DNA of 64,000 nucleotides, taken from NCBI GenBank assembly GCA_034620365.1, contig JAQGEQ010000192.1:2847001-2911000 (forward strand), given 5' to 3'. The notes under the pieces are model-generated. The model saw nothing but the letters and a program-made list of their open reading frames with translations. It was not told where the DNA came from and made no database searches. Shown here in pieces: positions 11,580-23,000 of this stretch. A program made the translations under genes and the position numbers. Every line of letters starts with the position of its first letter. The first letter of the stretch is position 1. Source of the DNA: Pegea sp. RAD2-039 (lineage: Eukaryota > Chordata > Thaliacea > Salpida > Salpidae).

Positions 11580-14500
11580 TACAAACCAAAATGTTAACCA
11601 GATAAAGATGACTCCAAAAATACTAATATAAATCATATATTTAAAAAAGTCAATTTATCAAAATATTATTTAAATAGTAATAATGCAATCATAAACAGTT
11701 TTATGAAGATTTTAATAGAATTCAAATCAATAGAAATTTCTATGAATTAAAATGAAAATAACTTAAAGAAATTTTCCAAACTTATAACACTTAGTATCTT
11801 ATATAATATAAATCTTATTATGAGTTATTTATATTGGTATTAAGCTAAATTCATTTAGTTTATGCCCTAGTATAAAAAAATTTTCAAAGTTTATATAATA
11901 GCAGTTGATTTTTATAGAGAAATAGATAATTTTAACCGATTAAAAATAGCTAAAATCAACAAAAAAATAAAATAAATATCATGATAACATTCTAAATTAA
12001 TCAAAATTTTAATATATTTTAGTTTGATTGTTATAAAGTTTTCTGAAAGTTTAAGCAATGAATTTATGATATCATAAAAAGAACTTGTAGTCTAGTAAAA
12101 AGCTAAAATTACCTTCAATTAATTAAGTTTTAAGAAAATAAAAATCTAAAAAAAACATTTATAAAATAAATGCATTTATGAATTTGATAATAAATTTGGC
12201 AATATATATTATCACTATTTTGACAGTAAAAAAGCTTAGTAAATAAATCAGGCATACTAATTTAAAATTAGCTAAAAAGTCTAACTAAATATATAAGAAT
12301 ATATTCCTTTGAAAATGTATATAAAACATTGTGAGTAATTAAGGATAAGTGAAAATATAAAATTTTTTGAAACAACAAATTTGAAGGTGATATGTATTTG
12401 TATAAATTCTAATTTGATAAATATACAATTTTGGCCTTTGCTTAATTTAAAACAGACTTTGAAATCAAGTTAAAAAAGTATTTTTAAAGTCTACTTATAC
12501 ACCTTTAAAAACTTAAATTGTGTCAGTAGTTTAATAACTTATTTTTTAATGGCTTTTTAGCATCTTAAAATTTGATTTAAATCATCAACACTGGCTCCAG
12601 CCCAAAAATAAAACTTAAGCAACCCTTTAAGAAGCCACTTGATTTAACACAGCATCTTCACGTAAAATGAAATTAGCAACTCTTCTAAGTAAAAGAAAAA
12701 TTTTCTTAGATTGGTTCAAATATCTTTTAACTATTTTGATTTTTGAAGTAAGAACATAAATTTTCTGAGATATTGAGTATACCAAGTTACTATTATCACC
12801 AAAATAGAATTAATAATCGAAGAAATTGATAAAAAATGTTACACTGTCTAACTTTCCAGTTTAAATGTGCAATAACAAGTAGAAAGAAAATAATTTTTTG
12901 CTTGTTTTCTTGTCGTTTCCAGATGCAAAAAATTTTGATTAGTCCTTTAATATAGAAAATCAATTTAAGCAAATATAAGTTTAGGAAAAATTTTTTTCAA
13001 TCTGACTTACAGTTTTTATGATTTATCTCCCAATATTCCGGATCACTACTAAATTCTTTATGCATTCAATCACTAAGACTATGATAAGATAAGCTGATCA
13101 GTCAGCTTGTAAGTTAGATAGTCTTAGAGTTTAAAAAATACCTATTATCTGTTCTTAAAAGAACTTTTTGAACTAGTTGTTAAACTTGCTACTTGTATAT
13201 CTACCGATATTACTATTTGTAATCAAACTAAACCTCTGCCGAAACATTACAAAAGCAAAGCTTACTCTGAAGAAACAACAGAAACAATGCTAAACGGCAA
13301 TTACCAGCAATTTTAACATATTTCAATTTGGTTATTTACTTGTAAGTTTTGAACATCACAAGAAAAAGGTTTGGTATCTAACTAGTTTTCGCTTTCGGTT
13401 TGTTATTTATATTTACAAAATTAAAAGTTATTCTTGATATGCTTTTATCTTGAAGTCAATTAATTAATTAATTTGCTGAAAAGAATAGTTTAAAATCCGA
13501 TAATTTAAAATCACTATTAGTATTAAACTAGTTCACTCTTTAAAAACTTGAATTTTACTTAAATAGATCAATAACTTTTTGAACTACATTCTGGTTATTA
13601 TCTGAGTTACGATATTATAATATTAATTACGCGGAGTTATTTGAACTATATAGACACATAGACTTAGTACACATAGACTTGCATTAATAAAAGTTTTGTG
13701 CAACCATTTTAAAATTTGAAGTAATTACAATTTTTGATAAAGTTTTGTTAATAAGCTATACTTCTACAGTCTTGAAATATTAATTTTTTGATGAAAGAAA
13801 GTTAAATATTTCGTGTTTTCGAGTCAAATACAGCTACTGAATAAATTATGTAGGCTGTATATACGTTATCGTTTTTATATGCTTAAAGAATTTTCTGTAT
13901 TTTGACAACGATAGCGTTTATAGTTCAGAATATCAATAGTTTTTAACTAAGTAGCTAATGTTATATTAATTTCTATAACAATTAAAATTTAGTATTAAAT
14001 CAAATTTGTTCTTGATAATGATTCTGAAATACCAAAAAAAGTTTGTTATTAGGGGTTTTTTTATTTGCAACAAATAGAAACTTTACTTGCTGTGATTAGC
14101 AATACATTATCTGACTTATTATAATTAAAATATATTTATGTTACCGGACTAATTATTATATTTGTACATTTAGTAGTATTAAACTAAAGATTTTATTAGT
14201 ATATTTATTTTTGTGTTGTACAATATTCTTTGTTATTAATTTGCTTCTTTTTATTCAATGATTTAGGAAATTATTCTAGTTAAATCTGATTATTCCTTAT
14301 TAGAATTTTCCTCTAGAAAATAATCCAAATCTTCAAATTTAAGTTAGTTGTAAGAATTTGTTATAAATAAATTAAAATTAACTGATTTTTAGATAACTTG
14401 TTCTATATAATAAAACTTCATATAAATACTTTTTCATTAATTATCTTATTATTTCTTTACTAACTATTATTATTTACTTCTTGTCTTTGATTAGTTTAAT

Positions 14501-14837
14501 GTTAAAATTAACATTTTTTCACAACAAAAAATTTGAACTTTTTTTTTAAAATACATTTCTATTATTTATATTATCTTTTAAAGTTTTTTTTATCTTATTA
14601 TAACTTTTTATGTAATTGATAGTTAATGATAATAACTATTATAATTTTTTTTTACAATTATTTCTTTGTAAACTAGTTTTAATAAATTTATTTAGTTTGG
14701 AAAAAATAAATGAAAAAGTAACTTTTCAATGTTATAAATTAAAAATTGCTTTTCTTTATTACCCTTCATAATTTTTTTATTAATATCTTTCTATCATATC
14801 TATTTATACTTAGACTTAATCTAAAGACATTGAACAA
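11580..14837. other. Divergent intergenic region between NDUFB7 and LAMTOR4
   Basis: About 3.2 kb of very AT-rich sequence between two divergently transcribed housekeeping genes, so it should hold both promoters. I see no convincing TATA box, initiator cluster, RNA gene or transposon. No open frame looks coding. Confidence 0.5.
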
Positions 14838-15137
14838 ATGGATGGAATAGTAGCTGATGTACATCTTCAAGGACTATGTGAGGTTCCTGGTCAACTTGGT
14901 GCCTTAGTGGTATCTGAAAATGGGGCAATAATAGCTTCAAGGGGAGATTTTGTCAATGATTCTGTTACTGGAACAACTATTTTAAAACTTTTTAAAACAG
15001 CTTCAGAAGTTTCATTACCTGGTTCTGATTGCCAGGCTAAAAGACTTTGTTTATATTTTGAAAACCATGTGATAACTGTTACTGCTTCAAACAAACGTAT
15101 TTATATTGTGAAGACTGCAAGACTTGAAGATAATTGA
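14838..15137 (+). CDS. LAMTOR4: Ragulator complex protein LAMTOR4
   Basis: Intronless 99-residue protein, the same length as human LAMTOR4. It is a small roadblock-fold subunit of the Ragulator scaffold that anchors Rag GTPases and mTORC1 on lysosomes. Matching features are the N-terminal GLCEVPGQLGALVVSENGAI (human GLERIPDQLGYLVLSEGAV), the GD-x-x-ND turn (GDFVND) and a C-terminal block KRLCLYFENHVITVTASNKR followed by IYIVK. There is no TM segment or signal peptide. Poly(A) signal AATAAA lies at 15220-15225. The gene is convergent with the membrane-protein gene that follows. Confidence 0.88.
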   Translation: MDGIVADVHLQGLCEVPGQLGALVVSENGAIIASRGDFVNDSVTGTTILKLFKTASEVSLPGSDCQAKRLCLYFENHVITVTASNKRIYIVKTARLEDN

Positions 15138-15565
15138 AAATTATTTGGACTTTTTTTATGTATCTAGATGATTTGCTACAGATATCTTCCAATTTTATTA
15201 TTATTTATATCGTATTATAAATAAAATGTTGACAATTATATTTTTATTACTTGTTTTTCATGTTGTAAATGGTAATTTTAACTAAAGGTTATTAAAATAT
15301 GTAAAGACAATTTAAAAAGTAATTAGTTTTATTAAAATTACTTTTTTTTACAAATTTCTTTGCCATAAGCTTAAACAGATTTGAAAAAAATTCCTGAATA
15401 AAAGTAAATTGAAGAATGCAGATTTTTGCTGTTAGAATATCAATTTATTTGCTACTTTTATTTTATAATCCTCTTATAAAAGTATCAACAAATTTCCAAA
15501 CACAAACTCATTTTAGAAACTTTTAAGAAATTTTATCAATTTTCAAAAACATATTTACATTTTTT
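15138..15565. other. Convergent 3' flanks
   Basis: Short AT-rich space between convergent genes. It holds the LAMTOR4 poly(A) signal (15220) and, on the minus strand, AATAAA at plus 15444-15449 for the next gene. Nothing else was seen. Confidence 0.55.
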
Positions 15566-17791
15566 CTATAAATGGTATAATTGATTAGTAACAAGCTCTT
15601 TTGAAACAGTTCCTGTGTCTGATGCGCTAAAACTAATCGATTCAGAGAAACTCTTTGGTTGTTGATCACTAGAGACTTGTAGATGAGATGGTGTGTTGGA
15701 AAATGCTGGTAGGTCAATATAATGATAATTAGAAGCAGAGTCATCAGGGTTATTTTGGGAATTTTTTGTTGGTTTTGGAAGAGTTGAAACTCTATCATAT
15801 CTTCTAAAAGTTGGAGTTACATCTTGTATAACTTCAGCTGGTATTTCGGGTGTAGTTTTTCTATATTAAAAACATACTAGATACGTTTCATCATCTTCAT
15901 TCGTTTACTTACTTAAATTTTAAGCAGGTAATTATTAAAATGACGAGAAGAATAATAGTTAAACTTCCAATAACACTGATTACAATCAACAAGTTTCTGT
16001 TACATAATCCATTTGTAGATGAACCGTCTACAATAAAACGTTTTCTCAAATATCATTATAATTTAAAATAATATTTTTGTGTAAATTTTTCCTTGAATCA
16101 AACTAATAAATGAAAAAATATCAAAAGTTTAATACTATTCATTTTAGTTTTAGTTTTTTAAGGTACTCGATTTTTAATCTATTTTAGAAAATAGTATATA
16201 TAAAAGAAAATCTTTTTAGATAAGTGATGTTAGGATGCTACAAACAATAATGATAAAAATAAATTGTGTTCTAAAGTAAAAAGTATATAAATTCAAATGT
16301 TTTGTAATCGTTTAATTAAAAAGAGATTATAATAAATGTAAATTAGATATTTGTAAACGTTGTGTTTTAAGTTAATAACTTTTTCATAGTTTGAGGTTAT
16401 TATTTATCGAATTCAAATAATCAAAGTACCTCTGCTATTAGATTTTTCTTGAAAGGTGATTGATTTAGCATCTGATAAACACGTTTGGGTTGGTTGTGTA
16501 ACTAGTGTAGTTTGATTGACAGGTGAGGAAGTTACGGGAGTATTTGGCCCTTTATAATATCAAAAATTGAAAATCTTAAATAGTAACTTTTCAATTTGTG
16601 TAGCTCACTACTAGTTTCTAGGACTTACTTCCTTTCCTGCTGTCAAGGAATGAAAACCAAATTGAAATTGTTAAATGTTTTGCATTTACTGATATAATAG
16701 GAGGCCAATGTAGTGATTCTTGAATTAATCCTGGACATAATCCTTCATTAGCAGCTTCTTTTCTATTGTTCTTCTTTTTAAAATAGATTCCACACCAAGG
16801 TATCTCTCCTTCTCTGTATCTTGGTGTGGTAGTGTTATATGGGACTCTATCACCTGAGTTTAGTCAAAAAATTAACTTTAAATATTTTCATTTTATTTAG
16901 GTTCTAATTTGTTTTTAAAGTTTTCTGAGTTTCACGAACTATATTATAAATAAAACGTTTCATTACACTTTACTTATTCTAAAACTTTTCAAAACTAATC
17001 TTTATTCAAAAACAGTTTATTCAAAAGTAGTTTCAAAGATTTTTAAAGAATTTTTTTTTACAAATTGGAAAGAAAATCTGTTGTAAAAACCTGCAGGCAT
17101 TATAACTTCACTCCATTTTAAATTAAGAAGTTCAACAGCAAATATTCGAGTTACCATCACCGCCCCATTTCCTTTCATAGTTGTATCTAACTGAAATGTA
17201 CAGTTTGACCAGGTAGGACTGTTAATGTGGTAGTAAGCAACTCCGCTATTGGCTGAGATCTTAGTGATGTTTTTACAGCTTTGAAGCTTCTTTGTATTTA
17301 TTGATAAATTTTTATTTCCACCTAATATGAAAGAAGATTTTGATGAAATTGAAATAAAAGGTCAGTTTTTATTATCTATAACTTCAATCTAGTTTTCATG
17401 TATTAATAAGAGTCCTTTTTGTAAAAACATTTTGTTTATATAAACTTGGTTAACTTAAAGAGTTTTGCAGTCAATAGATTCTTGTTTAGATTCTAATTAA
17501 ATTTATTTAAAACTTTTTAACCATTTTGAATTTATAAAAATCTGACTAGCAACATGATTTATATATTAATTATATGTAAGCGTACAAAGATATCAAAGCT
17601 TTTTTTATTGAATGATTTTCCTAATAATTTAGCAAGCAGCTCATAAATCAAACTTTAACTATTTCTAAATATAAATTTTAAACGTTAAGCCTAAAATTCC
17701 AATATATAAACTGATTCAACAAACCTTTACAAGATGTTGACATAATATACAAGTAGAAATTAATAATCAATTCCTTAGTAAAAAAATTCAT
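15566..17791 (-). CDS. Unidentified type I membrane protein with tyrosine motifs in its tail
   Basis: Not recognised. Six minus-strand exons join in phase: 17791-17725, 17321-17091, 16853-16629, 16549-16430, 16027-15913 and 15860-15566, for 350 residues. The N-terminus (MNFFTKELIINFYLYIMSTS) looks like a signal peptide. The ectodomain has paired cysteines and N-glycosylation sequons, and the block SANSGVAYYHINSPTWSNC followed by TFQL recalls CUB domains. A Thr/Ser/Pro-rich stalk follows, then a TM helix at about residues 226-249 (LLIVISVIGSLTIILLVILI). The cytoplasmic tail of about 100 residues contains YDRV, YHYIDL and a C-terminal YHL, which are possible SH2 or sorting motifs. This architecture suggests an adhesion or immune-type receptor, but that is inference. 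A TATA-like box sits about 145 bp upstream of the ATG. Confidence 0.65.
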
Positions 17792-18556
17792 TTCATCTTT
17801 CTTTTAACTTCTTGTTTTTCGAAAAAAATGTTAAGATGAAAAATGTTGAAATAAAAAACAAGGTTACGTCAAAAGATGAATAAAACTGTAACATCCGGTT
17901 TACTCTGTCTTCTGTCTCCTCTTTGACGTATCTTTTATATAAAGTCTTCAATTGAAATTTTGCTGACTTGAAATTTGGAAAACAATTTACAAAAAAGTAG
18001 CAGATACTCTAATAGTTATTTTTTCCAAATCTATTCACTTTCAGTTCTGAATAATTTGATTAAATATATCTTAAGATCTACTTACAATATCAAAATACAG
18101 TTTAAATGTTTGAGATATGACTACTAAAACATCATAACTTCAACTTTGTATCTCAAATTTGCTGTTAGAAGTGTGGCATAACCTGCTTTTTTATTTTCGC
18201 CTTTATCTTCTGCGGTTTTATGATCTTCAACGAATTAGTTTGATAAGATTTCAAATGACAAAATCATATCTTCTTTTTCATGTGTGACATAATTAAATCC
18301 GTGTAAAGTATAATTTTTTTCGCTCACCTAATTGTGTCATCTCTTACTACTTTGATGAGTTCGTAGCGTGTATCGTCGTATCTAGTCGTCTTTACAATTG
18401 AATACAGCTTGAAGAGTTATTATCAATACAGCATGCTACTCATAAATTCTTGTAAGTCTTTCTAAGTTTGAAGCAGTTTTGTATTTTGATCATATAAGAT
18501 CAGTATTTCATTAGAAATTTGTCTTTAATCGATTCTACATTTAACTATTATCTCTT
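17792..18556. other. Intergenic, 5' flank of the membrane-protein gene
   Basis: Contains the TATA-like element and, at 18340-18420, a stretch with raised GC that I could not assign. No gene was recognised. Confidence 0.45.
17933..17944 (-). promoter_or_regulatory. TATA-like core promoter for the 15566-17791 gene
   Basis: On the minus strand the string TTTATATAAAAG (plus 17933-17944) lies about 145 bp upstream of the ATG at 17791, in a short stretch less AT-rich than its flanks. A TACGTCA half-CRE lies about 10 bp from it on the downstream side. Position and sequence suit a core promoter, but this is inference from motif alone. Confidence 0.35.
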
Positions 18557-18800
18557 GCGACAAGGAAAAGTTTATAAAAAAAAACCTATTTAGAGAGACC
18601 CTGTGAGTTTAGTTAATGACAATCCTTCTATGAGACGCAAAACTCCAAATTTAAAGCCGGAGTTAGAGCCCTGTGGGCGGTTTGTCACTATACCCAGTCT
18701 CGTATCGGCAGCTCTTGTGACGTCAGCCGGGCGCAGCTGTATAGATCTGTCTGTTCCGCTGCATAACCTTGTTGGCGTGGAATCCTGTTGCATGAGTAAC
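18557..18800 (+). repeat. SINE copy 2
   Basis: Aligns with the body of the element at 9850-10050. Shared strings include GACAAGGAAAAGT, TTTAAAGCCGGAGTTAGA (versus TTGGA in copy 1) and TGTCACTATACCCAGT. The tRNA-like head seen in copy 1 is not recognisable here, so the copy is 5'-truncated or the head has decayed. GC content is high compared with neighbours, and it contains one TGACGTCA at 18718. Confidence 0.6.
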
Positions 18801-20095
18801 AATTAGATCTCAACAATTTCTACCCTGAAATATAAATTAATGGTCGTTTTCAGCTTAAGTAGGCCAAAAATATGTCTTTACCATCTGTTATTTGTCGCTT
18901 GCATGAAACTTTTTAGTGATTACTTAAATCTAAAAACTGTTTTAATTCTAATTAAAAAGCCTAGGTTTACCAGTGAATATTCTCAAAAGTCGTATTTGAT
19001 TATAAGTAGCATTTATTTATTAGAAGTATTTTTATTTTAATAATTTTAAACAGCCTGTAAAACTAATGTTTTCATTTTTACAGTTTTTAGAATAAGTCAG
19101 TAGGAAAACAAATGCTTTGTGTAGATACAATGGTTGCAATAATTTTTATAATATTTCGACAGGACTTATTCATATCTTAGTAAAAATTAAAATGCACGTA
19201 GTTAGTATTCATGTCATTGGTATATTGGAAAATATCCTAGTATAGCCAGTATATTTCCTACAAACCTAAAAGAATTTTGTAAAGTGTCAATTTCCTACTT
19301 TTATAAATGTTTTAAAAAATGTTGCAACAACCTGATGTTTATCTGTAGCTATTTTTCTGATGATAGTTTTGTATTTAGCAGCTAAAGCATAAGCATAAGA
19401 AGATAACAACCAAAAAATATGTTTTTAGGTTACAACTTAATGACAGGTCTCAATAATTAAAGTTTATTTTTAAATTAGCTATAATCAATTCCAAGATATC
19501 TTGACGATAGTTTTAATTTTAAATGAAAATTATGATTGTTAGAATATTAAACGAAATTGATTTTTTATTACTAGAGTTATTCTTACTTATTTCTTCTATG
19601 TATTATATTTACATCAAAACAATTTTAGTTTAGAAGGTATTAGGTTATTTCCCAGCACTGAAATAAATCTGTTGGCGCCGCAGAAACACATTCACATAAA
19701 TTGATCATAATACAAACAAATCGCAAGAAAAACGATAGTGTAGTTTTTTGTAATGTTTCTAAATATGATTGTGTTATGTTTATTCTTACTTCCAATTTTT
19801 ATAAATATAAAATATAGTTCAAGGCTACTTATTTTTAAATAAATAAGTATTTGTTTATTTTTATTTGATGCAACACCAATAAGTGCTTAAACAAAACTGG
19901 AATGAAAATAGATTGTTATCTAATGATTCTTGTAAATTTTTACAATATTTGTTCTATTTTAGTTTACTTTTTTCAAAGTTATTTTTGATATAGTTTTAAC
20001 ATTCCATATATAGTAAATATTACAACTTTACCAAACTTAATTAAACATTTTTGACATTTGAAAGGTGTAAAAATTTAAACTTATATATATAATAA
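18801..20095. other. AT-rich intergenic DNA 5' of MCTP
   Basis: No recognisable gene or repeat. It should contain the distal promoter of the MCTP gene if the exon at 20096 is used. I could not pick out a core promoter. Confidence 0.4.
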
Positions 20096-23000
20096 ATGAT
20101 GAGTGCAAAAAAGAAAAAGTCATGTGATATTCAGCAACAAAAAAGTGATTCCAACATTTTTTTTCTGATTTTAACCAAACTCAGAAATTTTTAGTGACTT
20201 TGAAAACTAATAATAAAAAAATCATAAAAATTTTTACTTTTTAGACAAAAACCAGTATAGCACTCTCATATCAGAATCTAAAAAAAGTACCTTTCTTTGG
20301 TTCAATAAAGATAAAAGAGTTGATAGTGAATTTACTGAAAGTCTTGAAGGTAATTTTTTTGCAAAAATAAAATTCTATATGTGTACCCTTAATTTTAAAA
20401 TTTAATTTTGTAATGTGTCATATTTATTTGTGTTTGTAAATTTCTATAATGTTTTAGATCCTTGTCTATTATTTTAAAAAGATAATTTTTGTCCTAAATA
20501 ACATGTATTATTTGATTTATTACTATCGATTTATCACAGCATGCAATATTAAAACATGGTTATGCAAAGTTGGTTAAAATTAACCTTTTCAATTTACCAT
20601 GACTCAGGCTTCGTGTGATTGACCTAGATGTGATTACCTCATAATTAAATTGACATTTCTACTTATTACCATTTTATTTGCATGCTTGCAATTTCATTAA
20701 AGCTTTGACTTTTTAAATTAATTGGTATTTGTGTTCAATTAATAATTGGCATTTAAAATGTTATTTATAGATTATTATTATTCGATTTTAACTATCTTAT
20801 GTAATAGTCTTGGAAAATTAATTCAAGCAATTATTACCTTAAAACAATAGAATATTTAAACAAACTACTTTTACAAATACTTCAATATTTTAACCTTTGC
20901 AATAAATAAATAGAATTGTAATAAAGTGATTTCAGTTTAGATAAAATATTTTTTAAACAATCGTTTGGCAAGTTTAATTTTATAATAAATATTTATACCG
21001 CTTCAATTTGCTATATATATTAATTTTTAGATATTTTTATAGCAACAAAATAAAACTTTACTACTAATAATAATAAGTTTGAATATCAGTGAAATATATT
21101 CAAATAATAAAGTCAGCTGTAAGATATCTAAAGGTACTTAAGAGGTATTAAAAATGAGTTTTGAAATGATTAGAGTATTGATTGAAAAATATTTGAGGTT
21201 TTTTGGTAGTTACAACAAAAATATGCATTCTATTCATTTTTGACTTAGAAGATTAAGTGCATTTTTAATGCATGGATTATATTGTTCAAATAACAATGTT
21301 TAATCAGCATTTACAGAAATAATTACGTCTTTGACGAACGATAAACAATTTTATTAGGATGATGTAAGTTTTCAGATGACAAAAAATTATCACCGAATAT
21401 AAAATTGAGAAACTTTTATCTTAGTTAATACTCAAATAAAGTTAATTCTAACAAAAAATTGAAACTTAAAATTGATATTTCTTTGAAAACTAATCCATAT
21501 TTTGTTTCTTGTGTTAAGATTCAATTAATCTTGTTTAATTTTCAAAAATCTTTATGCAAATGTTTTTAACCATCGACATTTATTTCATTAATTTTATGAA
21601 TTAAAGTTTAATGCTGAAATAACTTTTTCAAACTTTAAATTCGTTTAAACTCATTTAAGAAACGCTAAACAGATTTTTTAATAAACATTTTGATTTAATA
21701 AATTTTCAATGGTTTTGTAAACTCAAGCTTTTAAATAAATTTTAGTATTCGATAAGTTAACATTTATGTTAATTTTAACTAACTATTATCAAATTGGGTG
21801 AATAAGTTAACAACTAACTTTATAAAATTATTTCAATTAATTTTCAAACGATAATAGGAAAAAAAATATTTGAAATAAAGATAAAAAAAGAGTTTATTTA
21901 TTTAATATCATATATTTTAAAACTTTTGCTATATTTTGAAATATTTATACTGGCTAGAAATATTTTTTTTTACTTAATAAAATTTTTTAAAATAGATAAA
22001 TATATAATAAAAAAGGCGGAAGTTAAAAAAAAATTATTAATAAAATAAAATTTAAAAATACTTTGATTGATTTGTAGATAATATTTTAGGTTTTAGAAGC
22101 TTATATGACTAGAAAGTTTGCTCCAATCAATTGCTTTCAAATCTGCTACAAGTTAGTTTATATTTCAACAGTTTTTTAATTTTTTTTATCAGTTTTTCGA
22201 TTAAATTTGACTGAGATAAAAATTCTCTATTTGAATTCTTGATGTAATATGCAAACATTTTCACTGTATTAATTTTGAAAACTTAACGCTAATTAGCACA
22301 AAGTTTTTTTCTTTTTATTATTTTGAAGTTAGCTGTTCATAACTGGATATAGTTTAAAATCGTTTATTGTAGAAACTATTAAAAAAAGATTTTTTAATGC
22401 TTTGCAATTTATTAAATATGCATGATAACATTTTGTTATTCAGTTAACTGTAAAAATTTAGCTTGAAAAAATTTATGAATGGAGAATTTGATTTATTGCA
22501 TGCTTTAGTAAACATCTTTAAAATGTTTTCAACTTTAAGTTCATTGTCATTTTCATCTTAGATTTTTAATATCAAATTTTTATAAAAAGTTTCTAATTAT
22601 TTTTTTACAAACAAAATACTAAAACTACTTATGATCAACAATACACATGTGATTAATTAAAATGATATTCCATTTCTGTTGGTTCCAACCACTAAACGAA
22701 GTACAACTTGTTTTTCGTTTTTTATTAGTAAAAACAGCTTATTAGGAAAATGTTTTAGCTACTTACTATCAACTATTATTTTTAAACTGCCAATTATTCA
22801 CTTATATCTTTTACTGAACTTTAAGTAGTTTACTAAAATGCATGACAAAATGCATGACACAGGTGAATCTGTAATTAATAATTGATAATTTGACTTAGAT
22901 GCAATATAACCCTTGTTGTAAAATTTAGATATTCCTTCAGACGTGTTTCAGTTTAATTAAATGTTTATAGCTGAAAAAATAGTTAATAATTTTGATTTTA

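Noticed and set aside
19668-19690. TGGCGCCG string resembling a primer-binding site
   Set aside because: No LTR, gag or pol recognisable around it; a single short match in AT-rich DNA is not enough.
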